Shown here piece after piece: positions 6,534-14,686 of a stretch of DNA of 24,807 nt; position 1 is the first letter of the stretch, and every line of letters starts with the position of its first letter. The stretch is from Butyrivibrio sp. CAG:318 (GTDB lineage Bacteria > Bacillota > Clostridia > Lachnospirales > Lachnospiraceae). A model generated the notes under the pieces. It saw nothing but the letters and a program-made list of their open reading frames with translations, was not told where the DNA came from and searched no databases. The stretch covers positions 59,231 through 84,037 of the forward strand of contig FR889230.1 of the NCBI GenBank assembly GCA_000431815.1. The letters run 5' to 3'. Made by a program: the position numbers and the translations under genes.

Positions 6534-7886
6534 TTATTTGTCAGGATCCGGGAATATGACCTTAATCGTGGTGCCGACATTCTCGGCGCTGGTGAGTTCG
6601 ATCTTCGCACCATGCTGCTCGGCAATATGCTTAACAATGGCAAGTCCGAGCCCGGTTGAGCCGGTTTTTCTGGAGCGGCTCTTGTCCACACGGTAAAAGC
6701 GCTCAAAGATGCGCGACTGGTTTTCCTCAGAGATACCGATACCGTCATCCGATACAAGTATTGAATGATCCTCCGGGTCTACCACAACCCAGATGTTGCC
6801 ACCTTCACGATTGTACCGGATGGCATTATCGCAGAGATTATACACAAGTTCCTCAATCATGCTGTGGCTGCCCTTTACATGCGTGTTGCTGCCCTTTAAG
6901 TGGAACTTCACATCATTTTCCTCGGCATGAAGTGTAAGCATGTTGACACAATTTGATGCTACATCATAAAGATTAACATCCTCCATCAGAAGGTCTCCAT
7001 CATTGGAATCAAGTTCCGAAAGTCTTAATGTATCATTTATGAGAGATAACAGACGCTTTGCGTTGCGGTGGATTTCCGTTGCAAAACGCTCTACATCATC
7101 CCCCTGCGCCATTCCGTTCTCAATGAGTTCCGCATATCCCGATATGGATGTCAGCGGAGTTTTAAGCTCATGCGTGACATTGGCGGTAAACTCCTGACGC
7201 ATCATTGCACTCTTAAGAATATCCTCATGCTGCTGCTTTATCGTGGTTACGAAAGGCTCCAGTTCCTTATAAATCTGCACATTTTCAATGTGGTCCATAT
7301 TATTGGCGACGCCCTCGATAGGCGTAATAAGGCTCTTTGCAAGGTAATGTGTAAGTATAAAACATGTCACAAATGTCAGCACAAGTACAATTCCGAGAAT
7401 CGGGAAAGCCGAACGGAATATGCTCAAAAGACTGCTCGCTTCCTTTGCGACACGTACTACCATTCCATTGTCCATACGGACCGCATAGTAAAAAATATCC
7501 TTGCCCATCGTATCTGACTGACGTATCTGCTGGCCTTCACCGTCTTTAAAAGCCTGCTCTATTTCCGGGCGGTCACTATGATCCTGAAGCTTGGATGTCT
7601 CATAGTAGTTATCGTATATAACATTTCCTTTTTTATCGATAATACTGACTCTTATTCCGTTATTTTTCTCATTTTCAAGAATCCCGTTCTCTCCGGAAAG
7701 CAGTGTCTCAATATTGTTGACCTCATAATTTTCGATTGTATTGCTCAAAAGCCTTGTGTATCTGGCAAGGCTGTCAGCCATCTCCCGCTTAAACACCTCG
7801 TAGAAAACAGCGATGGACAATATGGCTGTAAGAATTATGGCTATACCCACCATAACAAGCATCTGAATGTTGATTTTCTTCTTCAT
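6534..7886 (-). CDS. phoR: Sensor histidine kinase PhoR
   Basis: This is the membrane sensor kinase that phosphorylates the adjacent response regulator, here most likely in answer to phosphate state. The 450-residue protein has helix 1 at about 10-30, an extracellular sensor part of about 125 residues, and helix 2 at about 160-182. A short HAMP-like linker follows. The H-box is FTANVTHELKTPLTS, with phospho-acceptor His239. The ATPase domain shows the N-box YNLCDNAIRY (Asn350/Asn354), G1 SDDGIGIS and G2 TGSTGLGLAIVKHI (about 408-421). It starts six bases after the phoB stop, with only a weak ribosome site, so translation is probably coupled to phoB. Position in the pst/pho cluster supports PhoR over a generic kinase. 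Confidence 0.93.
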   Translation of the reverse strand: MKKKINIQMLVMVGIAIILTAILSIAVFYEVFKREMADSLARYTRLLSNTIENYEVNNIETLLSGENGILENEKNNGIRVSIIDKKGNVIYDNYYETSKLQDHSDRPEIEQAFKDGEGQQIRQSDTMGKDIFYYAVRMDNGMVVRVAKEASSLLSIFRSAFPILGIVLVLTFVTCFILTHYLAKSLITPIEGVANNMDHIENVQIYKELEPFVTTIKQQHEDILKSAMMRQEFTANVTHELKTPLTSISGYAELIENGMAQGDDVERFATEIHRNAKRLLSLINDTLRLSELDSNDGDLLMEDVNLYDVASNCVNMLTLHAEENDVKFHLKGSNTHVKGSHSMIEELVYNLCDNAIRYNREGGNIWVVVDPEDHSILVSDDGIGISEENQSRIFERFYRVDKSRSRKTGSTGLGLAIVKHIAEQHGAKIELTSAENVGTTIKVIFPDPDK

Positions 7887-7892
7887 AGTAAA

Positions 7893-8564
7893 TTATTCTA
7901 CCTGATATCCTACATTTCTTACCGTTTTAATATGTGCACCGGATTCACCGAGTTTATGTCTCAAGGTCTTGATGTGCATATCAAGAGTCCTTGATTCACC
8001 CTCAAAATCAGCACCCCAGATACGTTCCATTATTATGTCACGACTGAGAACTATCCCGGCATTCTGGAGCAGGAGCCTTAACAACTCGAATTCCTTATAT
8101 GTAAGCTCCACTTGGACGCCGTCTACAGTTACCGTTCTCTTGTCAAGATCCATCGTAATCTCGCTAAGTGTAAGCACCTTGTCCTCGTTCATATCATTTG
8201 TACGCCTTAAAAGTGCCTTTACACGCGATATAAGTTCCATTACGCCAAACGGTTTGGTTATATAATCGTCAGCACCGGTATCAAGGCCCTTGACCTTATC
8301 AATTTCTGTTGTCTTGGCAGTTACCATGATTACCGGAATACGCTTGGTCTCAGGCACGTTCTTAATCCTTGACAGGATTTCCATTCCATCAATGTCAGGA
8401 AGCATTATATCAAGAAGGACTAAATCGGGCTTCTTTTCTGCCAGACGCCTAAAAAAATCTTTCGCATTTTCAAAACCTTCAACGAGATATCCACTGTTCT
8501 TAAGCGCAAACATCTCAATTTCACGTATGTTGCTGTCATCTTCCACGATAAAAATATTCGCCAT
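7893..8564 (-). CDS. phoB: Response regulator PhoB/PhoP (OmpR family)
   Basis: This 223-residue transcription factor should activate phosphate-starvation genes. The receiver domain (1-120) has the acidic pair Asp9/Asp10, phospho-acceptor Asp52 in LLDIMLPDIDG, Thr82 and Lys104 in ITKPFG. The C-terminal winged helix shows LTYKEFELLRLLLQNAG and the recognition region DMHIKTLRHKLGE, typical of OmpR/PhoB. Its ATG has AGGAGG upstream. It follows the Na/Pi cotransporter gene by 20 bases and precedes phoR. The array of TTTACA repeats upstream of the block is the kind of site this family binds, so it probably regulates itself. Clostridial literature uses PhoP or PhoB for this protein. Confidence 0.94.
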   Translation of the reverse strand: MANIFIVEDDSNIREIEMFALKNSGYLVEGFENAKDFFRRLAEKKPDLVLLDIMLPDIDGMEILSRIKNVPETKRIPVIMVTAKTTEIDKVKGLDTGADDYITKPFGVMELISRVKALLRRTNDMNEDKVLTLSEITMDLDKRTVTVDGVQVELTYKEFELLRLLLQNAGIVLSRDIIMERIWGADFEGESRTLDMHIKTLRHKLGESGAHIKTVRNVGYQVE

Positions 8565-8584
8565 AACTGCCTCCTTTTTCTGAT

Positions 8585-10360
8585 TTACATTCTATCACAT
8601 TGCGGCAATACATACAAATTTTTATATTTTTTGTATTTCTGTTTGAAATCTTCATTGTCCGTCTTCATCTTTATCAGATAATCATGCGCCTCAAGGTCAC
8701 GCTCCTCAAGCTGAAGGACACACACCGCGATATTGGAGCAGTGATCCGCTATCCTCTCATAATTTGTCATAATATCAGATAAGATAAATCCAAGTTCAAT
8801 GGTACACTGGCCATTCTTAAGCCTCTCGATATGGCGGATTTTAAGGTCATCCTGAAGATCGTCAATTACCTCCTCAAGCGGTTCCACTTCTGCGGCAAGA
8901 GTCTTATCATCCGATGTAAAGCTGTCAACCGCCTCGGCAAGTACCTGCTTAACGGCATTCTGTACTATACTAAGTTCCTTATGCGCTTCACTTGAAAAAT
9001 CTATTTTTTTACTGTTCATCTCTGATGCCGCATGGCACAGATTAAGCGCATGATCGGAAATTCTTTCAAAATCACCTATACTGTGCAGAAGCTTGGACAC
9101 AACTGTTGAATCGTGCTCACTTATGCTCTTGGTGCTGACCTTTACAAGATAAGTTCCGAGTTCATCCTCATAACGGTCAACAAGGCTTTCCGAATCGGCG
9201 ATTGCCGCCGCAACCGCGCTGTCATAATTATCAAAAAGAGAAATTGCATCATCCACACTTTTGCGTACTATATCAGCCATGTTGGCTGCAGTCTTGATAC
9301 ATTGTTCAACTGCAAATGCCGGTTTCTCAAGAAAACGTTCATCAAGAAGTTTGAAATCCTCCTCAACCGGTTCGATACCCGTCTTTTTGTCGCGGACGGT
9401 AAGAGTTGCAAGCTTGACGAGAATATCTGAGAATGGCAGGAGTACGAGTGTTGCAAGCACATTGAATGTCGTGTGAACGATAGCTATGCCCATTTCGTTG
9501 GCCGCCATATCCATAAAGGCAAATTGCGCAAATGCGTTTATTCCGTAGAATAATGCCATGAAAAGTGCCGAACCGATTATATTAAAATACAAATGTACAA
9601 ATGCTGCACGCTTGGCATTCTTGCTGGCTCCGATACTTGAAATAAGTGCCGTAACACAGGTTCCTATGTTCTGTCCGAGAATGATCGGAATCGCGCTTGA
9701 GAAATTAATTGCACCCGTTACGCAAAGTGCCTGAAGGATTCCGACAGATGCCGATGAACTCTGTATGATTCCCGTAAGTACTGCTCCGACAAGGATTCCG
9801 AGTAACGGATTTGAGAACATTGTGAATAAATGAGTAAATTCCGGCACATTCTTAAGGCCTTCAACCGCGCCGCTCATGGCTTCCATACCGAACATGAGAA
9901 CTGCAAAACTCACAAGAATTGATCCTATATTTTTTCTCTTATCCTTCTTGGAAAAAAGCAGAAACGCAACACCGATTACCGCAAGTACCGGTGAAAAAGA
10001 GCTCGGTTTTAATAATCTTATGAAAAAATTATCACTCTGGATACCGGAAAGGCTCAAAATCCAGGCAGTGATTGTAGTACCGATATTGGCACCGAAAATA
10101 ATTCCGACTGCCTGACGCAGCTTCATGATTCCGGAATTGACAAAACCTACAACCATAACAGTCGTAGCCGAAGATGACTGTATAACCGTCGTTACACCGG
10201 CACCCAAGAGCACACCCTTAGCTTTCGTGGTTGTAAGTTTTTCAAGAATTTTTTCCATTTTGCCGCCCGATAATTTGGCAAGACCGTCACCCATTGCATT
10301 CATTCCGTAAAGAAACAGTGCCAGACCTCCCAACAGCGAAAGTACATTAAAGAAATCCAT
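8585..10360 (-). CDS. Na+/phosphate cotransporter family protein with PhoU-like tail
   Basis: This membrane protein of 591 residues belongs to the NptA/YjbB-like Na/Pi cotransporter II family. Two inverted repeats carry the signature QSSSATT (61-67) and QSSSAS (200-205), each followed by a GxNIGT motif (ANIGTT, QNIGTC). About eight hydrophobic segments fill residues 1-320. From about 350 to 560 a soluble helical domain resembles PhoU, with pieces such as LLHSIGDFERISDHALNLC and MTNYERIADHCSNIAV. It starts at ATG 10360 after GAGAGG. It may import or export phosphate; family members do either. Lying between phoU and phoBR under a Pho box, it adds a second phosphate transporter to the regulon. 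Confidence 0.93.
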   Translation of the reverse strand: MDFFNVLSLLGGLALFLYGMNAMGDGLAKLSGGKMEKILEKLTTTKAKGVLLGAGVTTVIQSSSATTVMVVGFVNSGIMKLRQAVGIIFGANIGTTITAWILSLSGIQSDNFFIRLLKPSSFSPVLAVIGVAFLLFSKKDKRKNIGSILVSFAVLMFGMEAMSGAVEGLKNVPEFTHLFTMFSNPLLGILVGAVLTGIIQSSSASVGILQALCVTGAINFSSAIPIILGQNIGTCVTALISSIGASKNAKRAAFVHLYFNIIGSALFMALFYGINAFAQFAFMDMAANEMGIAIVHTTFNVLATLVLLPFSDILVKLATLTVRDKKTGIEPVEEDFKLLDERFLEKPAFAVEQCIKTAANMADIVRKSVDDAISLFDNYDSAVAAAIADSESLVDRYEDELGTYLVKVSTKSISEHDSTVVSKLLHSIGDFERISDHALNLCHAASEMNSKKIDFSSEAHKELSIVQNAVKQVLAEAVDSFTSDDKTLAAEVEPLEEVIDDLQDDLKIRHIERLKNGQCTIELGFILSDIMTNYERIADHCSNIAVCVLQLEERDLEAHDYLIKMKTDNEDFKQKYKKYKNLYVLPQCDRM

Positions 10361-10384
10361 AGTTTACCTCTCTTTTACATTTGA

Positions 10385-10445
10385 TGTAAACATCATATAA
10401 ATCCATTGTAAAAATCAAATAGCGCTAATGTAAAATCAAAGTAAA
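10385..10445 (-). promoter_or_regulatory. Pho box: TTTACA repeats on an 11-bp grid
   Basis: On the minus strand TTTACA or a one-base variant begins at 11-bp steps. The plus-strand hexamers are at 10385 (TGTAAA), 10396 (TATAAA), 10407 (TGTAAA), 10429 (TGTAAA) and 10440 (AGTAAA); only 10418 is not conserved. Direct repeats with 11-bp spacing are the classical binding mode of PhoB/PhoP dimers. The array ends 24 bases before the cotransporter start, so it probably drives the cotransporter-phoB-phoR block. TTTACAT-3-ATGTAAA (about 10374-10390) also forms an inverted repeat at the promoter-proximal end. Confidence 0.8.
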
Positions 10446-10462
10446 TTTCACAGAAATTTTAC

Positions 10463-11113
10463 TTACTGTATAACATTGATATCACCGGTCTTCGCATAAA
10501 GCGCCCACTCGGCAATATTGCTTGCGTGATCTCCGATTCTCTCGAAATACTTGGCAATCATAAGCAGGTCCGTCGCTTCGCTTCCGCATTTAGGATTCTC
10601 TCCGATCATCCTGACAATCTCATCTTTTTCCATGATAAAAAGATCATCAATGACATCATCATATGCTATGACTTCTTTGGCCTCTTCGGTATTTCTGCTT
10701 ACATAAGATTCCACGCTCTTGATTACCATACCACTGGTTTTTGCTGCCATTTCCTTGATGACATCCAGATCCTTGACATATTCGGATCCGACAAGTGAAA
10801 TTGTAATTTCTGATATATCAGCCGCATGATCTCCGATTCTTTCCATATCGGTTACAAGCTTAAGTGCGGTTGACACAAATCTTAAATCGGTGGCTACCGG
10901 CTGCTGCATAAGAAGAATACGCATACAAAGGCTTTCAATATCTTTCTGGGTCTGATCGATTGTATCGTCAAACTCAACTGCTTCGCGTGCCTTGTCCGCA
11001 TCTCCCTTTACAAGTGCTTCAATCGCCATCTCAATCGCTGCCTCAATAAGGCTTCCCATATGTATCATTAAATCATTAAGCTGCTTTAACTGAAGCTCGT
11101 ATTTGTCTCTCAT
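10463..11113 (-). CDS. phoU: Phosphate signalling regulator PhoU
   Basis: PhoU is a cytoplasmic two-domain helical protein that damps PhoR signalling and Pst transport when phosphate is plentiful. The 216-residue length is standard. The duplicated metal-binding signature is seen as MERIGDHAADISE in the first half and FERIGDHASNIAEWA in the second, each with the E/D-x3-D pattern of the family. The start ATG overlaps the pstB stop by one base (TGATG), so translation is coupled. It is the last gene of the pst block before the Pho box and the cotransporter gene, which itself has a second PhoU-like domain. Confidence 0.97.
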   Translation of the reverse strand: MRDKYELQLKQLNDLMIHMGSLIEAAIEMAIEALVKGDADKAREAVEFDDTIDQTQKDIESLCMRILLMQQPVATDLRFVSTALKLVTDMERIGDHAADISEITISLVGSEYVKDLDVIKEMAAKTSGMVIKSVESYVSRNTEEAKEVIAYDDVIDDLFIMEKDEIVRMIGENPKCGSEATDLLMIAKYFERIGDHASNIAEWALYAKTGDINVIQ

Positions 11114-11865
11114 CAGCCAAACCTCCCTGAAATATAATCTTCTGTTCTCTTGTCCTTAGGCATTGAGAAAATCTGCTGTGTTTCTCCTGATTCAATTATC
11201 TCGCCAAGAAGGAAGAAAACTGTTTTATCCGCTACTCTGACTGCCTGCTGCATATTATGTGTTACCATGATAATCGAGTAGTCTTTCTTAAGTTCCATTA
11301 CCAAATCCTCTATTTTGGATGTCGATATCGGGTCAAGTGCCGATGTCGGTTCGTCCATAAGGATTACCTCCGGCTTTACCGCAAGTGCCCTTGCAATGCA
11401 GAGTCTCTGCTGCTGTCCGCCTGAAAGGCCAAGTGCAGATTTCTTAAGTCTGTCCTTAAGTTCATCCCATATAGCGGCATCTCTTAATGATTTTTCAACA
11501 ATTTCATCAAGCTTTGATTTTGACTTGATGCCGTGTGTTCTTGGGCCGAATGCTATATTATCATATACACTCATCGGGAACGGATTCGGTTTCTGGAATA
11601 CCATGCCGACTCTTTTTCTGAGCGCACACACATCCATCTTTCCGAAAATATCCTCGCCGTCAAGAAGAACCTTTCCCGTAATTTTACAGCCTGCAACCAA
11701 ATCGTTCATTCTGTTGAGTGTCTTTATGAATGTCGATTTACCGCAGCCTGACGGTCCGATAAATGCCGTTATTTCTTTTTCTTTGATATTAAGATTGATA
11801 TCTTTAAGTGCCTGGAAATTTCCGTAATACAAATTAAGATTTTCAACCTGATATTTGTCTGCCAT
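11113..11865 (-). CDS. pstB: Phosphate ABC transporter ATPase PstB
   Basis: PstB hydrolyses ATP to drive high-affinity phosphate import through PstC/PstA. The 250-residue protein has Walker A GPSGCGKST (37-45), the Q-loop FQKPNPFPMSVYDN that is characteristic of PstB, signature LSGGQQQR (147-154), Walker B VILMDEP ending at 173, SALDP, and the H-loop MVTHNM. The start has AGGAG eight bases upstream, 22 bases after the pstA stop. The stop overlaps the phoU start. All key residues are present and the length is normal. Confidence 0.98.
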   Translation of the reverse strand: MADKYQVENLNLYYGNFQALKDINLNIKEKEITAFIGPSGCGKSTFIKTLNRMNDLVAGCKITGKVLLDGEDIFGKMDVCALRKRVGMVFQKPNPFPMSVYDNIAFGPRTHGIKSKSKLDEIVEKSLRDAAIWDELKDRLKKSALGLSGGQQQRLCIARALAVKPEVILMDEPTSALDPISTSKIEDLVMELKKDYSIIMVTHNMQQAVRVADKTVFFLLGEIIESGETQQIFSMPKDKRTEDYISGRFG

Positions 11866-11887
11866 ATGATTATCTCCTTACTTCCTG

Positions 11888-12718
11888 TTACTTCTTGGTT
11901 AATTTCTTCGCAACAAATGATGCGAGCGCGTTAAGTATAAACACAATCACAAGAAGTACGACTGCAGTTGCGAACGTCTGGTTCGTGTGAAATGCTTCCG
12001 ACGATATTGTGTACATATGAATGGCGAGAGTTCTGCCCGGACTCATAACGCCCTTTGCTACAGATGCAACCGCACCTGATGTATACAGTAATGCTGCTGT
12101 CTCTCCCACCATACGTCCTATTGCAAGTATTACACCGGAAAGGATTCCAGGCATTGCCGACGGAAGTACTATTTTAAAAATTGTTCTTATTTTACCCGCA
12201 CCGAGTGCAAGACTTGCTTCACGGAATGAGTCCGGAACTGCAAGAAGCGCTTCTTCGGTGGTTCTCATTATTGTCGGGAGAACCATTATTGCAACTGTTG
12301 CAGCACCGGCAAGTATCGAATACTGCCATTTGAGCGCCGTTACGAAAAAAAGCATACCGAAAAGTCCGTATATGATTGACGGGATACCGCTCAATGTTTC
12401 CGTTGTAACACGGATGATGCTTACGAATTTGTTGCCTTTTTTGGCATATTCGGTAAGATATATCGCGGAGCCGATTCCGAATGGAATTGACATAACAAGC
12501 GCAAGTGCCACAAGCATAAGTGTATTTATCGCTGCCGGCACTAATGATACATTGTCAGATGTATATTCCCACGCAAACAGTCCCGGTGATGTCAGATTCG
12601 GAATGCCTTTTGCAAGAATATAACCGAGTATGAAGAGCAATGCCGCTGCCGTAAAGCCCGCTGACGCATACATCACAATTCTTAAAATAACCGAACTTAT
12701 TTTTCCACGCATTTTCAT
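11888..12718 (-). CDS. pstA: Phosphate ABC transporter permease PstA
   Basis: This is one of the two membrane subunits of the phosphate importer, 276 residues with about six helices. The PstA/PstC signature LSGIPSIIYGLFGM lies in the middle. The EAA loop that contacts PstB is FREASLALGAGKIRTIFKIVLP, given here as residues near 180-200. GRMVGETAALLYTSG is the usual late motif and favours PstA. The start overlaps the pstC stop by one base, so the two permeases are made in step. It was assigned to PstA rather than PstC by order in the operon and by the AIHMY motif near the end. Confidence 0.96.
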   Translation of the reverse strand: MKMRGKISSVILRIVMYASAGFTAAALLFILGYILAKGIPNLTSPGLFAWEYTSDNVSLVPAAINTLMLVALALVMSIPFGIGSAIYLTEYAKKGNKFVSIIRVTTETLSGIPSIIYGLFGMLFFVTALKWQYSILAGAATVAIMVLPTIMRTTEEALLAVPDSFREASLALGAGKIRTIFKIVLPSAMPGILSGVILAIGRMVGETAALLYTSGAVASVAKGVMSPGRTLAIHMYTISSEAFHTNQTFATAVVLLVIVFILNALASFVAKKLTKK

Positions 12719-13566
12719 CAGTCCTTCCTCCTTTTAATAAACGCAAGCAGGAGATTGATTATCAGTATGAACACAAAAAGCACAACGCCTGTCGCAATGA
12801 GTGCCTCTCTGTGCAGATCCGCTGCATACCCCATTTCGGTTACTATATTGGTGGTAAGTGTTCTTACACCGTCGAGAATACTGTGCGGAAGTCTTGGCTG
12901 ATTGCCGACTACCATCTGCACTGCCATAGTCTCACCGATTGCCCTGCCGATTCCAAGTGTAACCGCTGCCATAATTCCTGATTTGGCTGCCGGAAGAACC
13001 GTCTTGAATACACTTATCTCTTTGGTTGCGCCAAGCGCAAGCGCTCCTTCATAATAGCTCTCCGGTACCGCCTTTATAGCAGCCTCCGATACGCTTATTA
13101 TTGTCGGAAGAATCATTATGCCAAGTATTATTGATGCGGAAAGAATGCTGTATCCCTTACCGCCTATATGTTCACGGATGAACGGAACGACTATCATCAT
13201 ACCGAAAAATCCATATATAATGGAAGGTATTCCTGCAAGAAGATTAACTATAGGATTTGCTATTTTATATATAATCCGGGGACAGAACCTCGCCATGAAC
13301 ACTGCCATAAAGATTCCAACCGGCACGCCTATAACCAACGCCCCTGCTGTTACCATAAGGCTTCCCACTATCATAGGCAGTATTCCGAAATAATCATATG
13401 TCGGTTTCCAGATTTTGCCCGTAATAAATTCGCCTAATCCTATCTGTCTGATTGCGGGAATCCCTCTTGAGAACATGAAATAGCATACAATGACTACCGC
13501 AACGATTGATACGCACGCCAGCACCAGAAAAACTATTTCCATTATTTTATCTGCAACTTTTCTCAT
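12718..13566 (-). CDS. pstC: Phosphate ABC transporter permease PstC
   Basis: This is the second membrane subunit of the importer, 282 residues with six predicted helices, the first at about 12-33. It carries LLAGIPSIIYGFFGMM and the EAA loop ALALGATKEISVFKTVLP. GRAIGETMAVQMVVGNQP, with the Arg and Glu implicated in phosphate passage in the family, follows. The ATG has AGGAG seven bases upstream. It follows pstS after 106 bases that contain a strong hairpin, and its stop overlaps the pstA start. Confidence 0.97.
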   Translation of the reverse strand: MRKVADKIMEIVFLVLACVSIVAVVIVCYFMFSRGIPAIRQIGLGEFITGKIWKPTYDYFGILPMIVGSLMVTAGALVIGVPVGIFMAVFMARFCPRIIYKIANPIVNLLAGIPSIIYGFFGMMIVVPFIREHIGGKGYSILSASIILGIMILPTIISVSEAAIKAVPESYYEGALALGATKEISVFKTVLPAAKSGIMAAVTLGIGRAIGETMAVQMVVGNQPRLPHSILDGVRTLTTNIVTEMGYAADLHREALIATGVVLFVFILIINLLLAFIKRRKD

Positions 13567-13621
13567 TCAAAACTCCTTTAAGGTAATACCGTTTTATGCG
13601 GCCCTTATATTATGCAAATGC

Positions 13622-13649
13622 GGCCGGTACATTATTTCATGTACCGGTC
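13622..13649 (-). other. Hairpin between pstS and pstC
   Basis: An 11-bp stem (13622-13632 with 13639-13649, one G-T pair) and a 6-base loop lie in the pstS-pstC gap. No T-run follows on the minus strand, so it is not a normal terminator. Such hairpins after a receptor gene often protect the upstream mRNA or partly attenuate, letting the cell make more receptor than permease. That role is inferred. Confidence 0.6.
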
Positions 13650-13672
13650 CTGCATTAATTCATCTGCATTTA

Positions 13673-14635
13673 TTATTTTACATCTGCCCAGGTTGTAATC
13701 TCACCTGTGTAAATCTTCATAATCTGGTCTGATGTAAGGTTTTCTATAGGTGATGCATTGTTTACTACAATTGCGATACCATCTTTTGCAATTACTGTAT
13801 TCTTAAGTGTTTCAAGCTCGCTGTCCTTCAAATCTCTTGAAGCCATTCCGATATCGCTGATTCCTTCTGCTGCATCCTTCATACCTGTTGAAGAATCGCT
13901 CTGGTTGATTGTGATTGTAATGTTTGAGTTAACTTTCTCATATGCTTCTTTGAGTTTCTCCATTACAGGTGTTACTGATGAAGAACCTGATATCTTAACT
14001 TCGCCCTTGGCATCTGTTGCTGCATAAGCCGCTGCTGCATCGTCAACTTTGATGTAACCATTGTCTTCGATGATTGCCTGTCCTTCTGAGCTCATGATGT
14101 AGCTGATGAAATCCTTGGCTGCATCGCTTACATCATCCTTTGTTGCGATGTTAAACGGACGCTGTACTTTATATTCACCTGACTTAACTGTATCAACCGT
14201 AGCTTCAGCTCCGTCTACCTTAACAGCCTTAACATCCTTGTTGAGTGATCCGAGTGAAACATAACCGATTGCATATGTATCACCGTTTACTGCTGTAATT
14301 ACGTTCTGTGTGCTTGACTGAACGATTGCTTCTTCGGTTGTCATATCAATTTTCTTACCGTCGGAATTTTTCTGCTCAACACCTGTAAGTTCCACGAAAG
14401 CTCCTCTTGTTCCTGAGCCTTCTTCTCTTGTTACTACTGTGATATCTTTTGATGTATCGAAATCAGCTGCAGCGTTGTTATCCTGCTTATCTGTTGTCTG
14501 TTCTGCCTTTGTTGCTCCTGCTACTGTTGTAGCATTGTCCTTTGAGCCTGAGTTTGAGCATCCTGCAAATGTTCCTGCTGTGAGTGCTGCGACAGCGATG
14601 AATGCTGCTGCCTTTGTGAATAAATTCTTCTTCAT
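13673..14635 (-). CDS. pstS: Phosphate-binding lipoprotein PstS, domain order permuted
   Basis: This is the extracellular phosphate receptor of the Pst importer. It has a lipoprotein signal with FAGC (Cys26) and a Thr/Ala/Asp-rich linker to about 58. The phosphate-binding pieces are all present but in an unusual order. REEGSGTRGAF (70-80), normally in the second half of PstS, comes first. GSSSVTP (217-223), QSDSSTGM (245-252) and ASRDLKDSE (265-273), normally near the N-terminus, come last. The protein ends at YTGEITTWADVK, where canonical PstS continues into the EGSGTR half. The join between halves is KVDDAAAAYAATDAK. At 320 residues both halves are there, so it is more likely a circular permutation than a broken gene. 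AGGAG precedes the ATG. Confidence 0.93.
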   Translation of the reverse strand: MKKNLFTKAAAFIAVAALTAGTFAGCSNSGSKDNATTVAGATKAEQTTDKQDNNAAADFDTSKDITVVTREEGSGTRGAFVELTGVEQKNSDGKKIDMTTEEAIVQSSTQNVITAVNGDTYAIGYVSLGSLNKDVKAVKVDGAEATVDTVKSGEYKVQRPFNIATKDDVSDAAKDFISYIMSSEGQAIIEDNGYIKVDDAAAAYAATDAKGEVKISGSSSVTPVMEKLKEAYEKVNSNITITINQSDSSTGMKDAAEGISDIGMASRDLKDSELETLKNTVIAKDGIAIVVNNASPIENLTSDQIMKIYTGEITTWADVK

Positions 14636-14686
14636 AATAAATTTCTCCTTTAAAACTTAAAAATTCTTTTTCTTATTCAATTGTCC

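Noticed and set aside
10440..10463. AT-rich hairpin after phoU as a terminator
   Set aside because: The stem is weak and bulged, the tail is poor, and part of it is the Pho box; it may reduce readthrough slightly but is not supported as a terminator.
11315..11827. 170-codon open frame on the plus strand inside pstB
   Set aside because: It is a shadow of the ATPase gene on the other strand and has no initiation signal.
12021..12623. 200-codon open frame on the plus strand inside pstA
   Set aside because: It is antisense to a clear permease gene, has no ribosome site and its composition mirrors the permease codons.
13673..14635. PstS as a truncated or frameshifted pseudogene
   Set aside because: The frame is intact with signal peptide, ribosome site and both half-domains; the unusual order explains the odd ends better than decay.
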